NCBI GenBank assembly: GCA_025350695.1
Contig: JANXXI010000235.1
Location: 1 to 64,000 of the forward strand
Direction: 5' to 3'
DNA: 64,000 bases
From: Acidobacteriota bacterium
Lineage (GTDB): Bacteria; Acidobacteriota; Terriglobia; Bryobacterales; Bryobacteraceae
In this document: one piece after another, positions 16,560 to 27,169 of the stretch
How positions within the stretch are numbered: the stretch's first letter is position 1
Layout: each line of letters opens with the position of its first letter
Made by a program: the position numbers and the translations under genes
Notes under the pieces: model-generated
Told to the model about the DNA's origin: nothing
Seen by the model: only the letters and a program-made list of their open reading frames with translations
The model's database searches: none

Positions 16560-18539
16560 CTACTGTTTCTCCACCTTCAACCCCGTATTGGGGGCCGCCA
16601 AATCCAACACAGCCTTGCCCCGAATCGGCCCCGCCGCTGAATTATACCGAAGATCTGTTACCTGCACCTTCGCCCCACGCCAAGCCACTCGACCCTTCAC
16701 TTCTTCCAACTCCTCAAGTCCTACTTTAAACTTGCTGACAGTGAAATCCCCATCCACGCGCCGCGCTGCCGCCCACTCAGGAATCTTCGCCTTGCCGAAC
16801 GCCAACGTTCGCGCCAGAAAGCTGCGTTTCCTCTGCAAAAGCGGCTCCAGGATACCTTCTATCTCCGGGACGGAAGCCGTCGGAACCTGTAATGAAAATG
16901 TTCCGTGTTTAGGATCTTCGCGAAACTCTCCACTCCATCGCAAGCCTCCAACCTGCGCATCTTGCGTAACCAGCCGAATCCGGCCTGGCGCGATGTCGAG
17001 CGACCCAAGATGCAACAAAAGCGGAACGGCCAAATCCGGAATTCTCGTTTGCACATTCTTGAAGTCCAAATGCCCTTGCCACTGTTGTTCCTCGCCGCTG
17101 ACCGGCGGCAGAGCCAAAGTTCCGCCCCAGGATCCGTTCTTCCAAGCCGACAGCCACGGCACTGGAGGTGCGGCGCACAGGCCCCGCAATTTTTCGGTAT
17201 TAGCAACGTCCAACAGTTTGGTTTCCCAGTTATAAGTCCAAAGCGGTTGCGCAAAGTTATATTCAGCATCCACCACTACCGATTGCTCTCGGGCCATTTC
17301 CAATCGTGAATTTCGTGACGCGAGTTTGCCGTTTTCGAACAACAAATCCGCCTGGGCCAGAACCACTTCCGGCTCGTCTCCCATGGCAATTGCCGCATCC
17401 CGAACCGCCAGTAATCCGTTCAGGCCATGTCGTGAGGAACTGCCGACCACGCCTGTCGCCGTACCTCGCAACTTCCAGCTCGCCGGCAGCGCAATGCCCA
17501 CGGCCCTGGCGAATCCGGGAAATGGTTCCATTGGTATGGATGCGAAGTCCGCGAGGAGCCCCCAGTTCGGTTGGCCAAGAAAGTTCTCAGCCCGGAAGCG
17601 CAAGCCAACCGGCCGTTTACTAGCTGCGGGCGGATCCGTTGCGATCGCAACTTGCTGCGCTTTATAGTCGATCACGCCCTTATAATTCACCACCCATTGA
17701 CTTCCAGATCCAGGCAAAATCGCCCAGCGCGGAATCTCTCCCACCTCTACACGGCCAGTAACGCCGATATTGGAAAGAGGTCCCTCCAATCGTGTACGCG
17801 ACGTCAGCACCGTGTGCAATCCGAAATCACGCCCCGTTGTCAGGCGCAGGATTTCCTCGAGAAAACTCCGCTCCAAATCGAAAGTAATATCGAGTTTCGG
17901 TTCCGAGCTTTCCGGAAGCCAAAAGCGGCCGCGGCTTCGAAACTGTCCGAAGGCCTGGGCGGGTTTGTCGCTTCGCGCCGGGGACGCCGTGAACCTCACG
18001 GAATATGCCCCATCCGAATCTGGCGAAAGCGTAACTACCCCATCAACGGCCGTAAAGTAGAAAACAGATTTGTGGTTGGCCAACTTAAAGTTCACGCGGC
18101 CACCCTGCACCTCAATGTCAGGGAAAATGTGGGCCACCGGAGCTGCCCCAGGGGAGGGAAGAAATGCGTTCCAATTCCATCCACCTTGTTCGCCGCGCGC
18201 CAAATTCAGGCTGGGCTCTTCCAATCGAAGGCTCTTGATCTCAACCTGCCCGCGAAAGAGTTTCCACAAGTTGGGACGGATTGTAAGCGTCGTGACATAG
18301 GCCGCCGGCTCAATTCCAAATCTAGGGTCGTCATGAATCACAACATCTGAAACTGTGATTGCCGGCCCGGACCACAAGCTAAATCGCACAGGGCCTGATT
18401 CCACCTTGCGCTGCAGCGCAGATTCAAGCCTAGATTGTATCGCTGGTCGAAATTGATCGGCTCCTTGATAGAACGGAGCATATGCCACCACGGCAAGCAC
18501 CGCGGCCAACAGCAATGCGGCAATCTTACCCTTTGACAT
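16560..18539 (-). CDS. AsmA-family envelope protein
   Basis: This 659-residue protein has one N-terminal membrane anchor (about residues 6-24) and a long periplasmic part rich in beta-strands. The opening block (FRPAIQSRLESALQRKV... followed by LTIRPNLWKLFRGQVEIKSL) is the AsmA N-terminal signature. AsmA-like proteins form long grooves that are thought to carry lipids between the inner and outer membrane. It is the last gene of an operon with the nucleotidyltransferase (14-bp overlap) and xdhC, and it is convergent with DUF4276 with 5 bp between stops. Confidence 0.8.
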   Translation of the reverse strand: MSKGKIAALLLAAVLAVVAYAPFYQGADQFRPAIQSRLESALQRKVESGPVRFSLWSGPAITVSDVVIHDDPRFGIEPAAYVTTLTIRPNLWKLFRGQVEIKSLRLEEPSLNLARGEQGGWNWNAFLPSPGAAPVAHIFPDIEVQGGRVNFKLANHKSVFYFTAVDGVVTLSPDSDGAYSVRFTASPARSDKPAQAFGQFRSRGRFWLPESSEPKLDITFDLERSFLEEILRLTTGRDFGLHTVLTSRTRLEGPLSNIGVTGRVEVGEIPRWAILPGSGSQWVVNYKGVIDYKAQQVAIATDPPAASKRPVGLRFRAENFLGQPNWGLLADFASIPMEPFPGFARAVGIALPASWKLRGTATGVVGSSSRHGLNGLLAVRDAAIAMGDEPEVVLAQADLLFENGKLASRNSRLEMAREQSVVVDAEYNFAQPLWTYNWETKLLDVANTEKLRGLCAAPPVPWLSAWKNGSWGGTLALPPVSGEEQQWQGHLDFKNVQTRIPDLAVPLLLHLGSLDIAPGRIRLVTQDAQVGGLRWSGEFREDPKHGTFSLQVPTASVPEIEGILEPLLQRKRSFLARTLAFGKAKIPEWAAARRVDGDFTVSKFKVGLEELEEVKGRVAWRGAKVQVTDLRYNSAAGPIRGKAVLDLAAPNTGLKVEKQ

Positions 18540-19110
18540 GCAGCGCTTCTTCCGTTAATAGCTGCCGGTAAGTTGCGGGATCGTCGATATCCTCAACCGT
18601 CCGCTTGTCGTCAACTGCGATTAGACTGGCTTCTCCAAGATGGTAGTGTATAACTTCCTTTGCCGATGCCGTAACGGGTAATGCCAATAACTCCTGTACC
18701 AGCCCGCGCGATATCATGCAGGGATGCCCACGTTTTCCTTTGTAGCTTGGCAGCGTTAGAACGCCATTGAATTCATCTGCTACGCGGCGAATTGAATCCG
18801 CTTCAACCGGCGCATAATCGACCGGACAGAAAAGCACCGCGTCAGCCGTCTCTGAAACAGCAGCCAGACCACATTGGAGCGAACTTAGCATTCCACGTTC
18901 CGGATCTTCGTTTGTGACGAATTGCGCACTTCGTTTCAGGGAGGAGATGTCAAGCTCGCGTCGCGCCACCACCACAACTTCCGAGCACCGCTCCCCAAAC
19001 AGGCCTATCAATCTGTCAAGAAAAGTTTCCCCTCGGAAGGGCAGCAGTGCTTTTGGCTGCCCCATCCGCGAGGACGCGCCTGCAGCCAGTATCACGCCGG
19101 TACAATTCAC
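18526..19110 (-). CDS. MobA/MocA-like molybdenum-cofactor nucleotidyltransferase
   Basis: The 194-residue enzyme has the nucleotidyltransferase signature GVILAAGASSRMGQPKALLPF at the N-terminus and the metal-binding FCPVDYAP near the middle. MocA adds CMP and MobA adds GMP to molybdopterin; the link to xdhC (4-bp overlap) favours the MocA-type CTP-using enzyme that serves xanthine dehydrogenase and CO dehydrogenase family proteins. Those target enzymes are not in the window. The exact nucleotide is inferred from context. Confidence 0.8.
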   Translation of the reverse strand: MNCTGVILAAGASSRMGQPKALLPFRGETFLDRLIGLFGERCSEVVVVARRELDISSLKRSAQFVTNEDPERGMLSSLQCGLAAVSETADAVLFCPVDYAPVEADSIRRVADEFNGVLTLPSYKGKRGHPCMISRGLVQELLALPVTASAKEVIHYHLGEASLIAVDDKRTVEDIDDPATYRQLLTEEALHVKG

Positions 19111-19943
19111 TTTGACAATGCCCGGGCTTCCTGACCCGAGAAAACCGACTTCGAGAGCTTACGCCAATCAGCACTGGGTTGGCGACGAACGGCGATCATT
19201 TCAGCCACAACCGAAACGGCTATCTCTTCCGGTGTGATAGCGCCAATCTCGAATCCCATGGGCGCATGGATCCGCTCAAAAGCTCCATGCGGTAGTCCTT
19301 CCCGTTCCAGCTCTTTTATGACGCTAAGTACCTTGCGGCGGCTCCCAATCATGGCAATGTAGCGGGCGGGCGTATTCACGGCCCATTGCAAAACCAGCAT
19401 ATCGTCGCGGTGACCGCGGGTAACGATGATGACGTAGCTGGTATCGCGAATATCCAACTTCGGAAATACGTCCGAATACTCTTCGGCCAGCACTTCTTCC
19501 GCTTCCGGAAAGCGATCCTTGTTAGCGTAAGTTTCACGGTTATCCACAATGATACTGGCGAAGCCCGCTAGATTTGCCACCTTAGATAGGCTCTTCGATA
19601 TGTGCCCGGCGCCAAAAATGAAAGCTTTCGGATTGGGAACCACTGGTTCAATAAAAATTTCCAACTGCCCTCCGCATATTAAGCCATTGTCGTATGCCGC
19701 GTCCTGCCCCAAAGAGAACTTCATTTGCTTCGGCCGTTCGGACGCGATTACTTCTCGCGCGGCATTCCAAACCTCCGCTTCCACGCATCCGCCGCCAATT
19801 GTCCCCGCCATGGATCCGTCTTCCCGCACCACCATCTTTGCGCTTTCATAGCTGGGAATGGAGCCATTTACTTGAACAATTGTTGCTACTGCGCACTTCT
19901 GCCCCAATTTGCGAAGACGCACAATTTCGTCGAAGATGTCCAT
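19107..19943 (-). CDS. XdhC/CoxI family protein
   Basis: XdhC proteins bind molybdenum cofactor, help its sulfuration and insert it into xanthine-dehydrogenase-type enzymes. The N-terminal XdhC/CoxI domain shows GSMAGTIGGGCVEAEV (about 48-63), and the C-terminal Rossmann part shows FIFGAGHISKSL (about 109-120). Length (278) is normal. It is first in an operon with the MocA-like enzyme and the AsmA protein. It implies that molybdo-hydroxylases exist elsewhere in the genome. Confidence 0.88.
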   Translation of the reverse strand: MDIFDEIVRLRKLGQKCAVATIVQVNGSIPSYESAKMVVREDGSMAGTIGGGCVEAEVWNAAREVIASERPKQMKFSLGQDAAYDNGLICGGQLEIFIEPVVPNPKAFIFGAGHISKSLSKVANLAGFASIIVDNRETYANKDRFPEAEEVLAEEYSDVFPKLDIRDTSYVIIVTRGHRDDMLVLQWAVNTPARYIAMIGSRRKVLSVIKELEREGLPHGAFERIHAPMGFEIGAITPEEIAVSVVAEMIAVRRQPSADWRKLSKSVFSGQEARALSK

Positions 19944-20050
19944 TGCCTAAATTTTAGCTCATAAGGAAAACCCCGGGGATCCAAACTTTTTTTCCCGAAG
20001 AGCTAAAGTCAATTCCCTAAGGCGACGATAGAGTACTCAGTGAGGCAGAA

Positions 20051-20698
20051 ATGTTCAACTCAAGCGCCCCGGAAAATGTAGTGGATATCAATTCTTATCT
20101 AGCCAATCCGCTCCCATCAGCCCCCAGCCAGACTGCGAACTCCGCGCAGGTTGAGGCTTCGACAGTGGACCTGGTTCAAACCAACAAGCGGTTAGTGACC
20201 ATTGTTATGGGCATGACCTTAATGATCGGCCTCGTGGCTTGCATCGCCTACCTTGCCGGTAGAGCGATGACTATTGCCCGCTCGAACGGAAGTCCCCAAA
20301 TACGGCAGTCTGGCCCGATCGTTGTGGATTCTCCAAGAGTACAAGAATCCAGAACATTAACGCGGCCGCAAGAGACTGCTCCCGTCGCTCTGCCAGTAAC
20401 GCCGGCCCCGCTTAAGGTGGCCGTATCAGCACTCCCGGCCAAGCCTGCCGTGACTCTTGGGAGTGAGGTTCCAACTCCCGGTAAATGGTACGTTCAAGTC
20501 GGACACGTTGAGGCAACTCAGTTAAGTACGTTCCGCAACGCCCTTGAGGCAAAAGGCTTTAAAACATTCGCCACCAGCGGTGAAACCGCCGATACCCGGC
20601 GAGTCCTACTTGGACCGTTACAAGATGATGACTCCCGCCGTGCGATGCAGCAGAATCTAAGGGCTGCCGGCTACGAATCGTTCCAACGCCGCTTCTAA
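20051..20698 (+). CDS. SPOR-domain membrane protein
   Basis: This 215-residue protein has a cytoplasmic N-terminus, one membrane segment (about 56-76, VTIVMGMTLMIGLVACIAYL), a Pro-rich periplasmic linker, and a C-terminal SPOR domain (about 142-215, starting GKWYVQVGHVEATQL). SPOR domains bind denuded glycan at the division septum, so a role in cell division or septal peptidoglycan is likely. The gene is alone and is followed by an intrinsic terminator. Confidence 0.82.
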   Translation: MFNSSAPENVVDINSYLANPLPSAPSQTANSAQVEASTVDLVQTNKRLVTIVMGMTLMIGLVACIAYLAGRAMTIARSNGSPQIRQSGPIVVDSPRVQESRTLTRPQETAPVALPVTPAPLKVAVSALPAKPAVTLGSEVPTPGKWYVQVGHVEATQLSTFRNALEAKGFKTFATSGETADTRRVLLGPLQDDDSRRAMQQNLRAAGYESFQRRF

Positions 20699-20753
20699 GT
20701 TTTTAACAGCTTTCGCACTCGTTCATTCCATTACTCAAATTTCTTCCTGCGAG

Positions 20754-20804
20754 GCCCGCTCTCTTGTCCGCCGTCAAAGCGAATTAGAGGCGGGCAATTT
20801 TTTT
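20754..20804 (+). terminator. Intrinsic terminator after the SPOR gene
   Basis: GCCCGCTCT (20754-20762) pairs with AGAGGCGGGC (20786-20795) with one bulge, and AATTTTTTT follows directly. The hairpin plus T-run is a classic Rho-independent terminator, about 56 nt after the stop. Confidence 0.75.
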
Positions 20805-20823
20805 GGTTCCGGCGTCTGCCGTC

Positions 20824-22245
20824 CTACGCCAGCAAATCCTTAACCACCCGCCCGTGTACATCAGTCAATCGGAAATGCCTGCCCTGAAATTTGAACGTCA
20901 GCTTCGTATGATCGATACCCAGGCAATGCAACAAAGTAGCATGAAGATCGTGCACGCTTACCGGATCCTTCACAATGTTGTAGCTGTAATCGTCCGTCTC
21001 TCCGTACGTGACGCCTGGCTTGATGCCTCCGCCGGCCATCCACATGCTAAAACAGCGCGGATGATGATCGCGGCCATATTCTTCCGGTGTGAATTTGCCC
21101 TGGCAATAAACCGTCCGGCCAAACTCACCACCCCAAACCACCAGCGTTTCATCTAGTAAACCGCGCTCTTTCAGATCCTGCACTAAGGCAGCCGAAGCCT
21201 GGTCCACGTCATAGCATTGCCCCCGAATCGCCGGGGCCAGTGTCGTATGGTGATCCCACCCACGATGGAACAACTGCACAAACCTGACGCCACGCTCAGA
21301 GAGCCGCCTAGCCAAAAGGCAGTTAGCCGCAAACGTACCTGGCTTGCGCGACTCCGGCCCATAAAGATCGAACGTCGCCGCAGTCTCTTTCGATACATCC
21401 GTTAACTCAGGCACCGAACTCTGCATCTTGAACGCCATTTCATATTGCGCGATGCGCGTAGTAATTTCGGGATCGTGAAATTCGTCCTGCTTGATGCGGT
21501 TTAACTGCGCCAAGTCGTCAATGAACTGCCGCCGGTCGCCCCCACTAATGCCCTCAGGGTTTGACAAGTACAACACCGGATCGCCCTGCGAGCGAAACTT
21601 AACCCCCTGATACTTGCTGGGCAAGAATCCACTGCCCCATAGGCGGTCATACAACGGTTGATCAGCGCTGCGTCCCGTGCCCTGCGAGACCATCACCACG
21701 AAAGCCGGCAAATCCTGATTCTCGCTCCCTAACCCATAGTCGAGCCAGGAGCCAATACTGGGCCGCCCCGCGATCTGAAAGCCAGTTTGGAAAAATGTTA
21801 CGCCCGGGTCGTGATTGATAGCCTCGGTGTTCATCGACTTGATGAAACTCAGTTGATCCACAGCCTTCGCCGTATGCGGCAACAAGCTGCTAACCCAAGC
21901 CCCTGATTGTCCATGTTGCTTGAAGTCGAAAATCGGTTGCGCCACCGGAAAGCTAGCCTGTGTGGACGTCATGCCCGTCAGCCGCTGCCCCTGCCGAATC
22001 GAATCCGGCAGTTCCGATCCATGCAGCTTTTTCAGCAGCGGCTTGTAATCAAACGTTTCGATCTGCGAAGGCGCACCTGACTGAAACAAATAGATAACGC
22101 GCTTTGCTTTCGGAGCAAAATGTGGACCAGCCCCCGGCGTCTCACCATGCAAAAGACTCGCCAGCGCCGTCGCGCCAATGCCACCTGCCGCCCGGCCAAA
22201 TAACTGCCGCCGTGTAACTTGCAAATTAATCCGCGCCCGCTGCAT
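20824..22245 (-). CDS. Tat-exported DUF1501 protein
   Basis: DUF1501 proteins are secreted, sulfatase-fold-like proteins of unknown reaction that are abundant in Planctomycetes and Acidobacteria. The N-terminus has a Tat motif ([12 protein letters not shown]), then [22 protein letters not shown], and a C-terminal half with [11 protein letters not shown] and [17 protein letters not shown], all typical of the family. The start is ATG 22245 with AAGGAG 7 nt upstream; an earlier in-frame start at 22272 lies in the upstream gene. It is almost always encoded beside a DUF1549/DUF1553 protein, as here, and the two probably act together. Confidence 0.92.
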   Translation of the reverse strand: MQRARINLQVTRRQLFGRAAGGIGATALASLLHGETPGAGPHFAPKAKRVIYLFQSGAPSQIETFDYKPLLKKLHGSELPDSIRQGQRLTGMTSTQASFPVAQPIFDFKQHGQSGAWVSSLLPHTAKAVDQLSFIKSMNTEAINHDPGVTFFQTGFQIAGRPSIGSWLDYGLGSENQDLPAFVVMVSQGTGRSADQPLYDRLWGSGFLPSKYQGVKFRSQGDPVLYLSNPEGISGGDRRQFIDDLAQLNRIKQDEFHDPEITTRIAQYEMAFKMQSSVPELTDVSKETAATFDLYGPESRKPGTFAANCLLARRLSERGVRFVQLFHRGWDHHTTLAPAIRGQCYDVDQASAALVQDLKERGLLDETLVVWGGEFGRTVYCQGKFTPEEYGRDHHPRCFSMWMAGGGIKPGVTYGETDDYSYNIVKDPVSVHDLHATLLHCLGIDHTKLTFKFQGRHFRLTDVHGRVVKDLLA

Positions 22246-22249
22246 CTCG

Positions 22250-25200
22250 TTACTCCTTCGATACCACTTCATCCAAGTTAAGAATCAGGCTCGCCAAATG
22301 TGCATAAGCCGCAAGTTCCGTTTTGTCCAATGCCCCATTCACTATTGAATCGCCTTGCTTCAAAAGCGCCACGGCGTCGCCCGGTTTCGTCTGAAAACGA
22401 TCGCGAGCCCGGTCGAAACTAGACCGCAGAATCTCCATCTCCCGCCCACTCGGCGCGCGCGCAAGCAGCAGCTTAAACCCATAGCCAATCCGCGCTCCTG
22501 CATCCGGTCCACCTTCCAACATCATCCGTTCCGCCAACTTGCGCGACGCCTCTAGATAGGTCACATCATTCATCAAGTTCAATGCCTGTAACGGCGTATT
22601 AGTTCGCGTCTCTCTAACGGTGCACGCCTCGCGCCCCGCTGAATCGAAGTTCATCATGAAAGGCGGCGGAATGGTTCGTTTCCAATAGGTGTACAAACTG
22701 CGCCGGTAAAGCCCCTCGCCCTTATCCGCTACATAATCGCCGTCATTCGATAGCTCTTTCCATAAACCCGCTGGCTGATAAGGTTTCACGGAAGGCCCAC
22801 CCGTCTTCTCCACCAAAAGACCTGCGGCGGATAACGCTTGATCGCGCACCATCTCCGCCGCCAAACGCTGCCGAGGCCCACGAGCGAGCAACCGATTTTC
22901 CGGGTCCCTCGCAATCAATTCGTCCGATGCCCGCGAGCTTTGCTTATACGTCGAACTCATCGCCATCGTCTTAATCATCCCCTTCACGTCCCAGCCCGTC
23001 CTGACGAATTCCGTCGCCAACCAGTCCAACAGTTCCGGGTTCGATGGCCATTCTCCCTGTGACCCGAAGTCTTCCACCGTCTTCACGATCCCGACGCCGA
23101 AAACCATCTGCCACATTCGATTCACAGCGACGCGCGAAGTTAACGGGTGTTCGGCTGCAGTAAGCCACTTTGCCAATGCCAGCCGATTCACAGTAGCCGA
23201 GGCGGGCAATGGCGGTAGAGCTGCGGGAACGCCGCGATCCACCTTCGCCCCAGGCCGGTCATAAGCTCCCCGAATCAAAACATGCGTGTCGGGACGATTC
23301 GGCAGCTCCTGCATCACCATCACTGAAGGTAACGATTCTCTCAGCTTCGTCAATGCTTCACCCAACGCAAAGGCGTTGCTCCAAGCCGATCGCAACTGAG
23401 CCGCCGCGACATTCTGAATGAAGTAAGCGGAAAGTTTCGCCCGCTGAGCTTCGCTCCTATTCGGTGCGGCAATCGCCAAAATCTCATTCACCGATTCCCG
23501 GGGCGCTAAAGATTGGATCTCCTCCTCATGGAGGGCCGCCATAAACACGCGTACATCTCGAATCTCGCCCGTAAAGCGCATCCCCGATCCACCGCCGATG
23601 CGGAACGGCGCGGTCGCAAAGAACGACTGGTTCAACATGTCCAGCAACGTCTTCAACTTCGCCTGTTTCCCATCCACATAAATATGAACACCCGAAGCCA
23701 GCCGCGTCCCATCATAGCGAACAGTCACGTGATGCCACTGGTTCAGAGCCAATGGCTGCTCCGTCTCCACGCGCAGAGCATCATCCAGCCACCGCTGCGT
23801 CATATGAAATTGCAGCTTGCCACTGATCAGGTACAAGCCGTACCCAAGCTCTTCCGACGTGTCCTTGCCCCGCGCGAAAACGGCTCCGTTCGCCGCCTCC
23901 GGCTTCATCCACAACGACACAGTGAACTTATCTAAATATCCAAAGCCGCCTGTCTGCAGGCCCGCGCTAATTTCCCGCTTCCCGTCGAACCGTCCTTCCG
24001 CGCCGGTCAATTTCATCTGAGTCTGCAAAGCTCGCCCCGGCATCCACTCGATCCCCTCGTTCGATTTGGAAGCTTCCTCTGCCCAACGCTTTTCCGCCTG
24101 CGCAACCACCGGCCGCGTCTGCTCCCACTTCTTCCGCGCATCCGCATGCCGCGCTTCCAGCTCGGTTAACTCCTTTTCCTGCTCCTTCGTCGGGGCAGCA
24201 ATGTAAGGCGGCGTGTTCCCATACTTGACGTACCGTCCCCATTCACCAATGTTGTTAAAGAACGCATAGAGTTGGTAATATTCTTTCTGCGTCAGAGGAT
24301 CGTACTTGTGATCATGGCAACGGGCGCACCCAGCCGTCAGACCCAGGAACACAGTCGAAAACGTGTCCACTCGGTCCACCACATATTCAACCGCATACTC
24401 CTCAGGAATAATTCCGCCTTCGGAATTCCCCCGATGGTTGCGATTAAATCCCGTCGCGATGATCTGGTCCCTCCTGGCGTTTGGCAGAAGATCTCCAGCC
24501 AACTGTTCGGTCAAAAACTGATCGTATGGTTTGTTGGCGTTGAACGCATCAATCACCCAGTCGCGCCATCGCCACATCACGCGTTCCCCGTCGCTCTGAT
24601 AACCTTGCGTATCGGCGTACCGCGCCGCGTCCAACCAGCGGATCGCCATCCGCTCGCCGAATCGCGATGACTTAAGCAACCGGTCCACAACCCGCTCATA
24701 CGCCCCCGGTGTTGTATCGGCCATGAAGGCATCCACCTCGGCTGGAGTCGGAGGCAGTCCCGTTAGGTCAAAAGTCACCCGACGCAAGAGCCGGCCTCGA
24801 TCTGATGGTTGCGCAGGCCTCAGTCCGTTCTGTTCCAGTCGAGCCAACACGAAGCTGTCGATGGGATTGCCCACCCACCCTGCCATCTCAACCGAAGGGG
24901 GCGTTCTCCGTTTAGGAGCCACGAACGACCAGTGCTTTTCCCACTGCGCGCCTTGCGCAACCCAGCGTTCCAAGGTTGCGATTTCGCCGACGGATAAAGT
25001 TTTACCGGAGTAAATAGGAGGCATCCGCATCGCCGGCTTCTCCGCTTTGATTCGCTCAACGAATACTCTCTTGTCCAGGTAGGCGGCCCCAGCTTCCGTA
25101 TCAAGCCTTAATTTCGACTTACGATTCGCCTGATCAGGGCCATGACAAAAGAAGCACTTATCGGACAGGATGGGTCGGATGTCGCGGTTAAACTCCAACT

Positions 25201-25255
25201 GCTGCGCGCCTGATAGCGTACCGAATAGCGTTGTAATCAAAAGTGCGAACTTCAT
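22250..25255 (-). CDS. DUF1549/DUF1553 (PSD1) protein with PSCyt1 c-type haem site and LamG-like domain
   Basis: This 1001-residue exported protein has a signal peptide (ending near SGAQQ), a planctomycete-type cytochrome c segment with CFFCH (34-38), then DUF1549 (including [11 protein letters not shown] and [17 protein letters not shown]), a second CxxCH (CARCH) and DUF1553/PSD1 at the C-terminus (including [16 protein letters not shown]-type block near the end). A concanavalin/LamG-like stretch ([13 protein letters not shown]... [12 protein letters not shown]) separates the two. I chose ATG 25255 because the signal peptide begins there; the longer ORF reaches into the divergent gene. The substrate is unknown; redox action on a polymer is a reasonable guess. 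Confidence 0.9.
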   Translation of the reverse strand: MKFALLITTLFGTLSGAQQLEFNRDIRPILSDKCFFCHGPDQANRKSKLRLDTEAGAAYLDKRVFVERIKAEKPAMRMPPIYSGKTLSVGEIATLERWVAQGAQWEKHWSFVAPKRRTPPSVEMAGWVGNPIDSFVLARLEQNGLRPAQPSDRGRLLRRVTFDLTGLPPTPAEVDAFMADTTPGAYERVVDRLLKSSRFGERMAIRWLDAARYADTQGYQSDGERVMWRWRDWVIDAFNANKPYDQFLTEQLAGDLLPNARRDQIIATGFNRNHRGNSEGGIIPEEYAVEYVVDRVDTFSTVFLGLTAGCARCHDHKYDPLTQKEYYQLYAFFNNIGEWGRYVKYGNTPPYIAAPTKEQEKELTELEARHADARKKWEQTRPVVAQAEKRWAEEASKSNEGIEWMPGRALQTQMKLTGAEGRFDGKREISAGLQTGGFGYLDKFTVSLWMKPEAANGAVFARGKDTSEELGYGLYLISGKLQFHMTQRWLDDALRVETEQPLALNQWHHVTVRYDGTRLASGVHIYVDGKQAKLKTLLDMLNQSFFATAPFRIGGGSGMRFTGEIRDVRVFMAALHEEEIQSLAPRESVNEILAIAAPNRSEAQRAKLSAYFIQNVAAAQLRSAWSNAFALGEALTKLRESLPSVMVMQELPNRPDTHVLIRGAYDRPGAKVDRGVPAALPPLPASATVNRLALAKWLTAAEHPLTSRVAVNRMWQMVFGVGIVKTVEDFGSQGEWPSNPELLDWLATEFVRTGWDVKGMIKTMAMSSTYKQSSRASDELIARDPENRLLARGPRQRLAAEMVRDQALSAAGLLVEKTGGPSVKPYQPAGLWKELSNDGDYVADKGEGLYRRSLYTYWKRTIPPPFMMNFDSAGREACTVRETRTNTPLQALNLMNDVTYLEASRKLAERMMLEGGPDAGARIGYGFKLLLARAPSGREMEILRSSFDRARDRFQTKPGDAVALLKQGDSIVNGALDKTELAAYAHLASLILNLDEVVSKE

Positions 25256-25334
25256 GGCTGTACATAGGCATTGTATAGGATCGGTTACAACAATTGAGCC
25301 TTCCCAATGAGCGAAAAGAGTGTAGGATCGAGAT

Positions 25335-25937
25335 ATGGCGGCCAAACAATTTCTGAAACTAGTCTTAATGGGCACAACAATGGCGGCCGCGTGGGCGCAA
25401 GTTCGTCCGTTTCCTTACGATCCCTACGCAGAAGTCAAACAGTTTCTCGACCTCACCGCGGATCAGTCTTCGAAGCTCAATTCGATTCAAGCCCAATATC
25501 AACTTCTCGTGCAGAATAAATTGGGCCGGGTGAACCAGGTGAATCAGGAAATTGATCAGGAGACAGCCAGGCCGAGCCTCGACGCTACAGCTCTTGGGGT
25601 TCGCTATCTTGAATTAGAAGTGATCTGCCGTGAGATGCAGAGGGCCGCAGCCGGGATTTCCACAAGCAGCCTAGCTGTGCTAACCGATCCTCAAAAAATC
25701 AAGCTGAAGCAGTTGGAAGACACTGCCAAACTCGCTCCCATTATTTCGCAAGCTCAGTCATTGGGCTTGTTGCCGGGTGTCGGATTAGGATCTGCCCGCT
25801 GGTTTGACACCTCTGGTTTTCAAATTGCCTTCCCGCAGCCCTCATCTTACTTTCCCGGTTGTCGAACTACGACGGGTGGCCTAATATCCCCTGTCCTTTT
25901 ACCGCTCTCAAACTCTGATGCGAGCAAGCAACAATGA
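25335..25937 (+). CDS. Secreted protein of unknown function, first of a tandem pair
   Basis: This 200-residue protein has an N-terminal signal (KQFLKLVLMGTTMAAAWAQ) and a helical middle (about 38-150) of the Spy/LTXXQ-like kind: LTADQSSKLNSIQ, then DQETARPSLDATALGVRYLELEVICRE. The C-terminal ~50 residues are Pro/Ser/Gly-rich with one Cys. The next gene is a paralogue; they overlap by 4 bp (ATGA). Spy-like helical proteins often act as periplasmic chaperones or metal-stress proteins; that is only an analogy here. Confidence 0.7.
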   Translation: MAAKQFLKLVLMGTTMAAAWAQVRPFPYDPYAEVKQFLDLTADQSSKLNSIQAQYQLLVQNKLGRVNQVNQEIDQETARPSLDATALGVRYLELEVICREMQRAAAGISTSSLAVLTDPQKIKLKQLEDTAKLAPIISQAQSLGLLPGVGLGSARWFDTSGFQIAFPQPSSYFPGCRTTTGGLISPVLLPLSNSDASKQQ

Positions 25938-26554
25938 AATTCATCGCCCTATTCATTCGCTATTCGATACTGTGCGCCTTTGCAATCGCCGGTCATGCCC
26001 AATCGCCTCTGCCTCCATTACCCATCGACGCACCCGACCCCTTTGCCGGCATAAAACAGTTTATTGGTCTAACTAACGATCAATACGGCAAGGTGCTCGC
26101 CATCAATGCGCAGTACAATCGCATTTCCCAGACCAAACAAGAACGGGCGGATCAAGTGAATTTGGAGATCAACCAGGAAACAGCCAAGCCCAACCTTGAC
26201 GCCATGGCCCTGGGCGTTCGCTATTTGGAGCTGGAAGTAATCTGCCGGGAACTTCGCGCCGCCGCCACAGCTGTTCCGGTCAGCAGCCTCTCCGTCCTAA
26301 CCGACGTTCAAAAAGCAAGACTGAAGCAACTGGACGACGCTGTTAAGCTAGGCCAAACGATCTCCGAAGCCCAATCCTTAGGATTGCTCCCCGGCGGGTC
26401 GCCCGGCAGTTCCGGATCTTTTGCCTCTTTTCTTCTAGGCGGAATTGGCTCCTTCACCTTTCAAAACTCCCTGATAGGCTGCAGAACCCCAAGCTTGCTG
26501 GAAATTACGCCAGGAACGTCCGTACCCGCTCCCACATCGGTTCCAACACGCTAA
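25934..26554 (+). CDS. Secreted protein of unknown function, second of a tandem pair
   Basis: This 206-residue protein is a clear paralogue of the preceding one: NQETAKPNLDAMALGVRYLELEVICREL and AQSLGLLPGG recur almost unchanged, as does the LTNDQYGKVLAIN helix start and a single C-terminal Cys. It has its own signal peptide (ending near GHAQS). The pair arose by tandem duplication and is translationally coupled. The 3' end overlaps the convergent esterase gene by 50 bp. No function can be assigned. Confidence 0.7.
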   Translation: MKFIALFIRYSILCAFAIAGHAQSPLPPLPIDAPDPFAGIKQFIGLTNDQYGKVLAINAQYNRISQTKQERADQVNLEINQETAKPNLDAMALGVRYLELEVICRELRAAATAVPVSSLSVLTDVQKARLKQLDDAVKLGQTISEAQSLGLLPGGSPGSSGSFASFLLGGIGSFTFQNSLIGCRTPSLLEITPGTSVPAPTSVPTR

Positions 26555-27125
26555 CCAATTCGTGGTCCGATTCCCACACATGCAACTCCGCGTTCTCATG
26601 TTTTTTCGCGAACTCCACAGAAAAAGAAGCGGGAACCACGTCATCATGCTTGCCATGAAAAATCAGGGCCGGTTGCCCAAAGTTCGGAAAGTCGGCGTAC
26701 TGCAGTCCGTCTTCGAGCAACTTGTAGCGCACTCGCTTCAGTTGGTTGTATCCGTAGTGGAAAACTTCCATGCTCCCTTCGCGTTGCCAGGCGTCCGTCA
26801 CCTGCTGCCCCAATCGTAAGGGCCACCGTCGAGCAAATCCAAATGCGGGCGCCATCAACACAACTCGCCGCACTTCCAGATGCCGTTCCGCATATAAGGC
26901 GGCGAGGTAACCGCCCATGCTCGACCCGATCAACGAGATTGGAGCTCCCTGCGCCTGCTCTTCAATCATTTTCAATTGACCGGTAAGAGTAAGGTTGTAA
27001 AAATCCCCGCCGTCAAGCGCCGGAATGACGACGTCTTCCCCCATCGCTTTCAGCCGCTCGGCGAAAAAGCGAGCCTTCTTCGACGCAGGGGTTGAGGCGA
27101 AACCATGCAAGTAGAAAATCACCAT
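26505..27125 (-). CDS. YqiA/YcfP-like alpha/beta-hydrolase (esterase)
   Basis: This 206-residue cytoplasmic enzyme opens with YLHGFASTPASKK, the YqiA-like oxyanion-hole block, and carries the nucleophile elbow GSSMGGYLAALYAE near residue 70. The Asp (HGKHDDVVP, near 160) and the catalytic His (ESDHEL, near 186) follow in the right order. YqiA-type enzymes hydrolyse short acyl esters; the natural substrate is unknown. The last 16 codons overlap the convergent tandem-duplicate gene, which limits sequence drift in that stretch. Confidence 0.85.
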   Translation of the reverse strand: MVIFYLHGFASTPASKKARFFAERLKAMGEDVVIPALDGGDFYNLTLTGQLKMIEEQAQGAPISLIGSSMGGYLAALYAERHLEVRRVVLMAPAFGFARRWPLRLGQQVTDAWQREGSMEVFHYGYNQLKRVRYKLLEDGLQYADFPNFGQPALIFHGKHDDVVPASFSVEFAKKHENAELHVWESDHELVSVLEPMWERVRTFLA

Positions 27126-27169
27126 TCAATGGTAGCTTAAGATGAAAAATCGGCTGTTCCTTAGTTTTG

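Noticed and set aside
25256-25375. Longer N-terminus for the DUF1549/DUF1553 protein
   Set aside because: It would overlap the divergent secreted-protein gene, whereas ATG 25255 starts directly at a good signal peptide.
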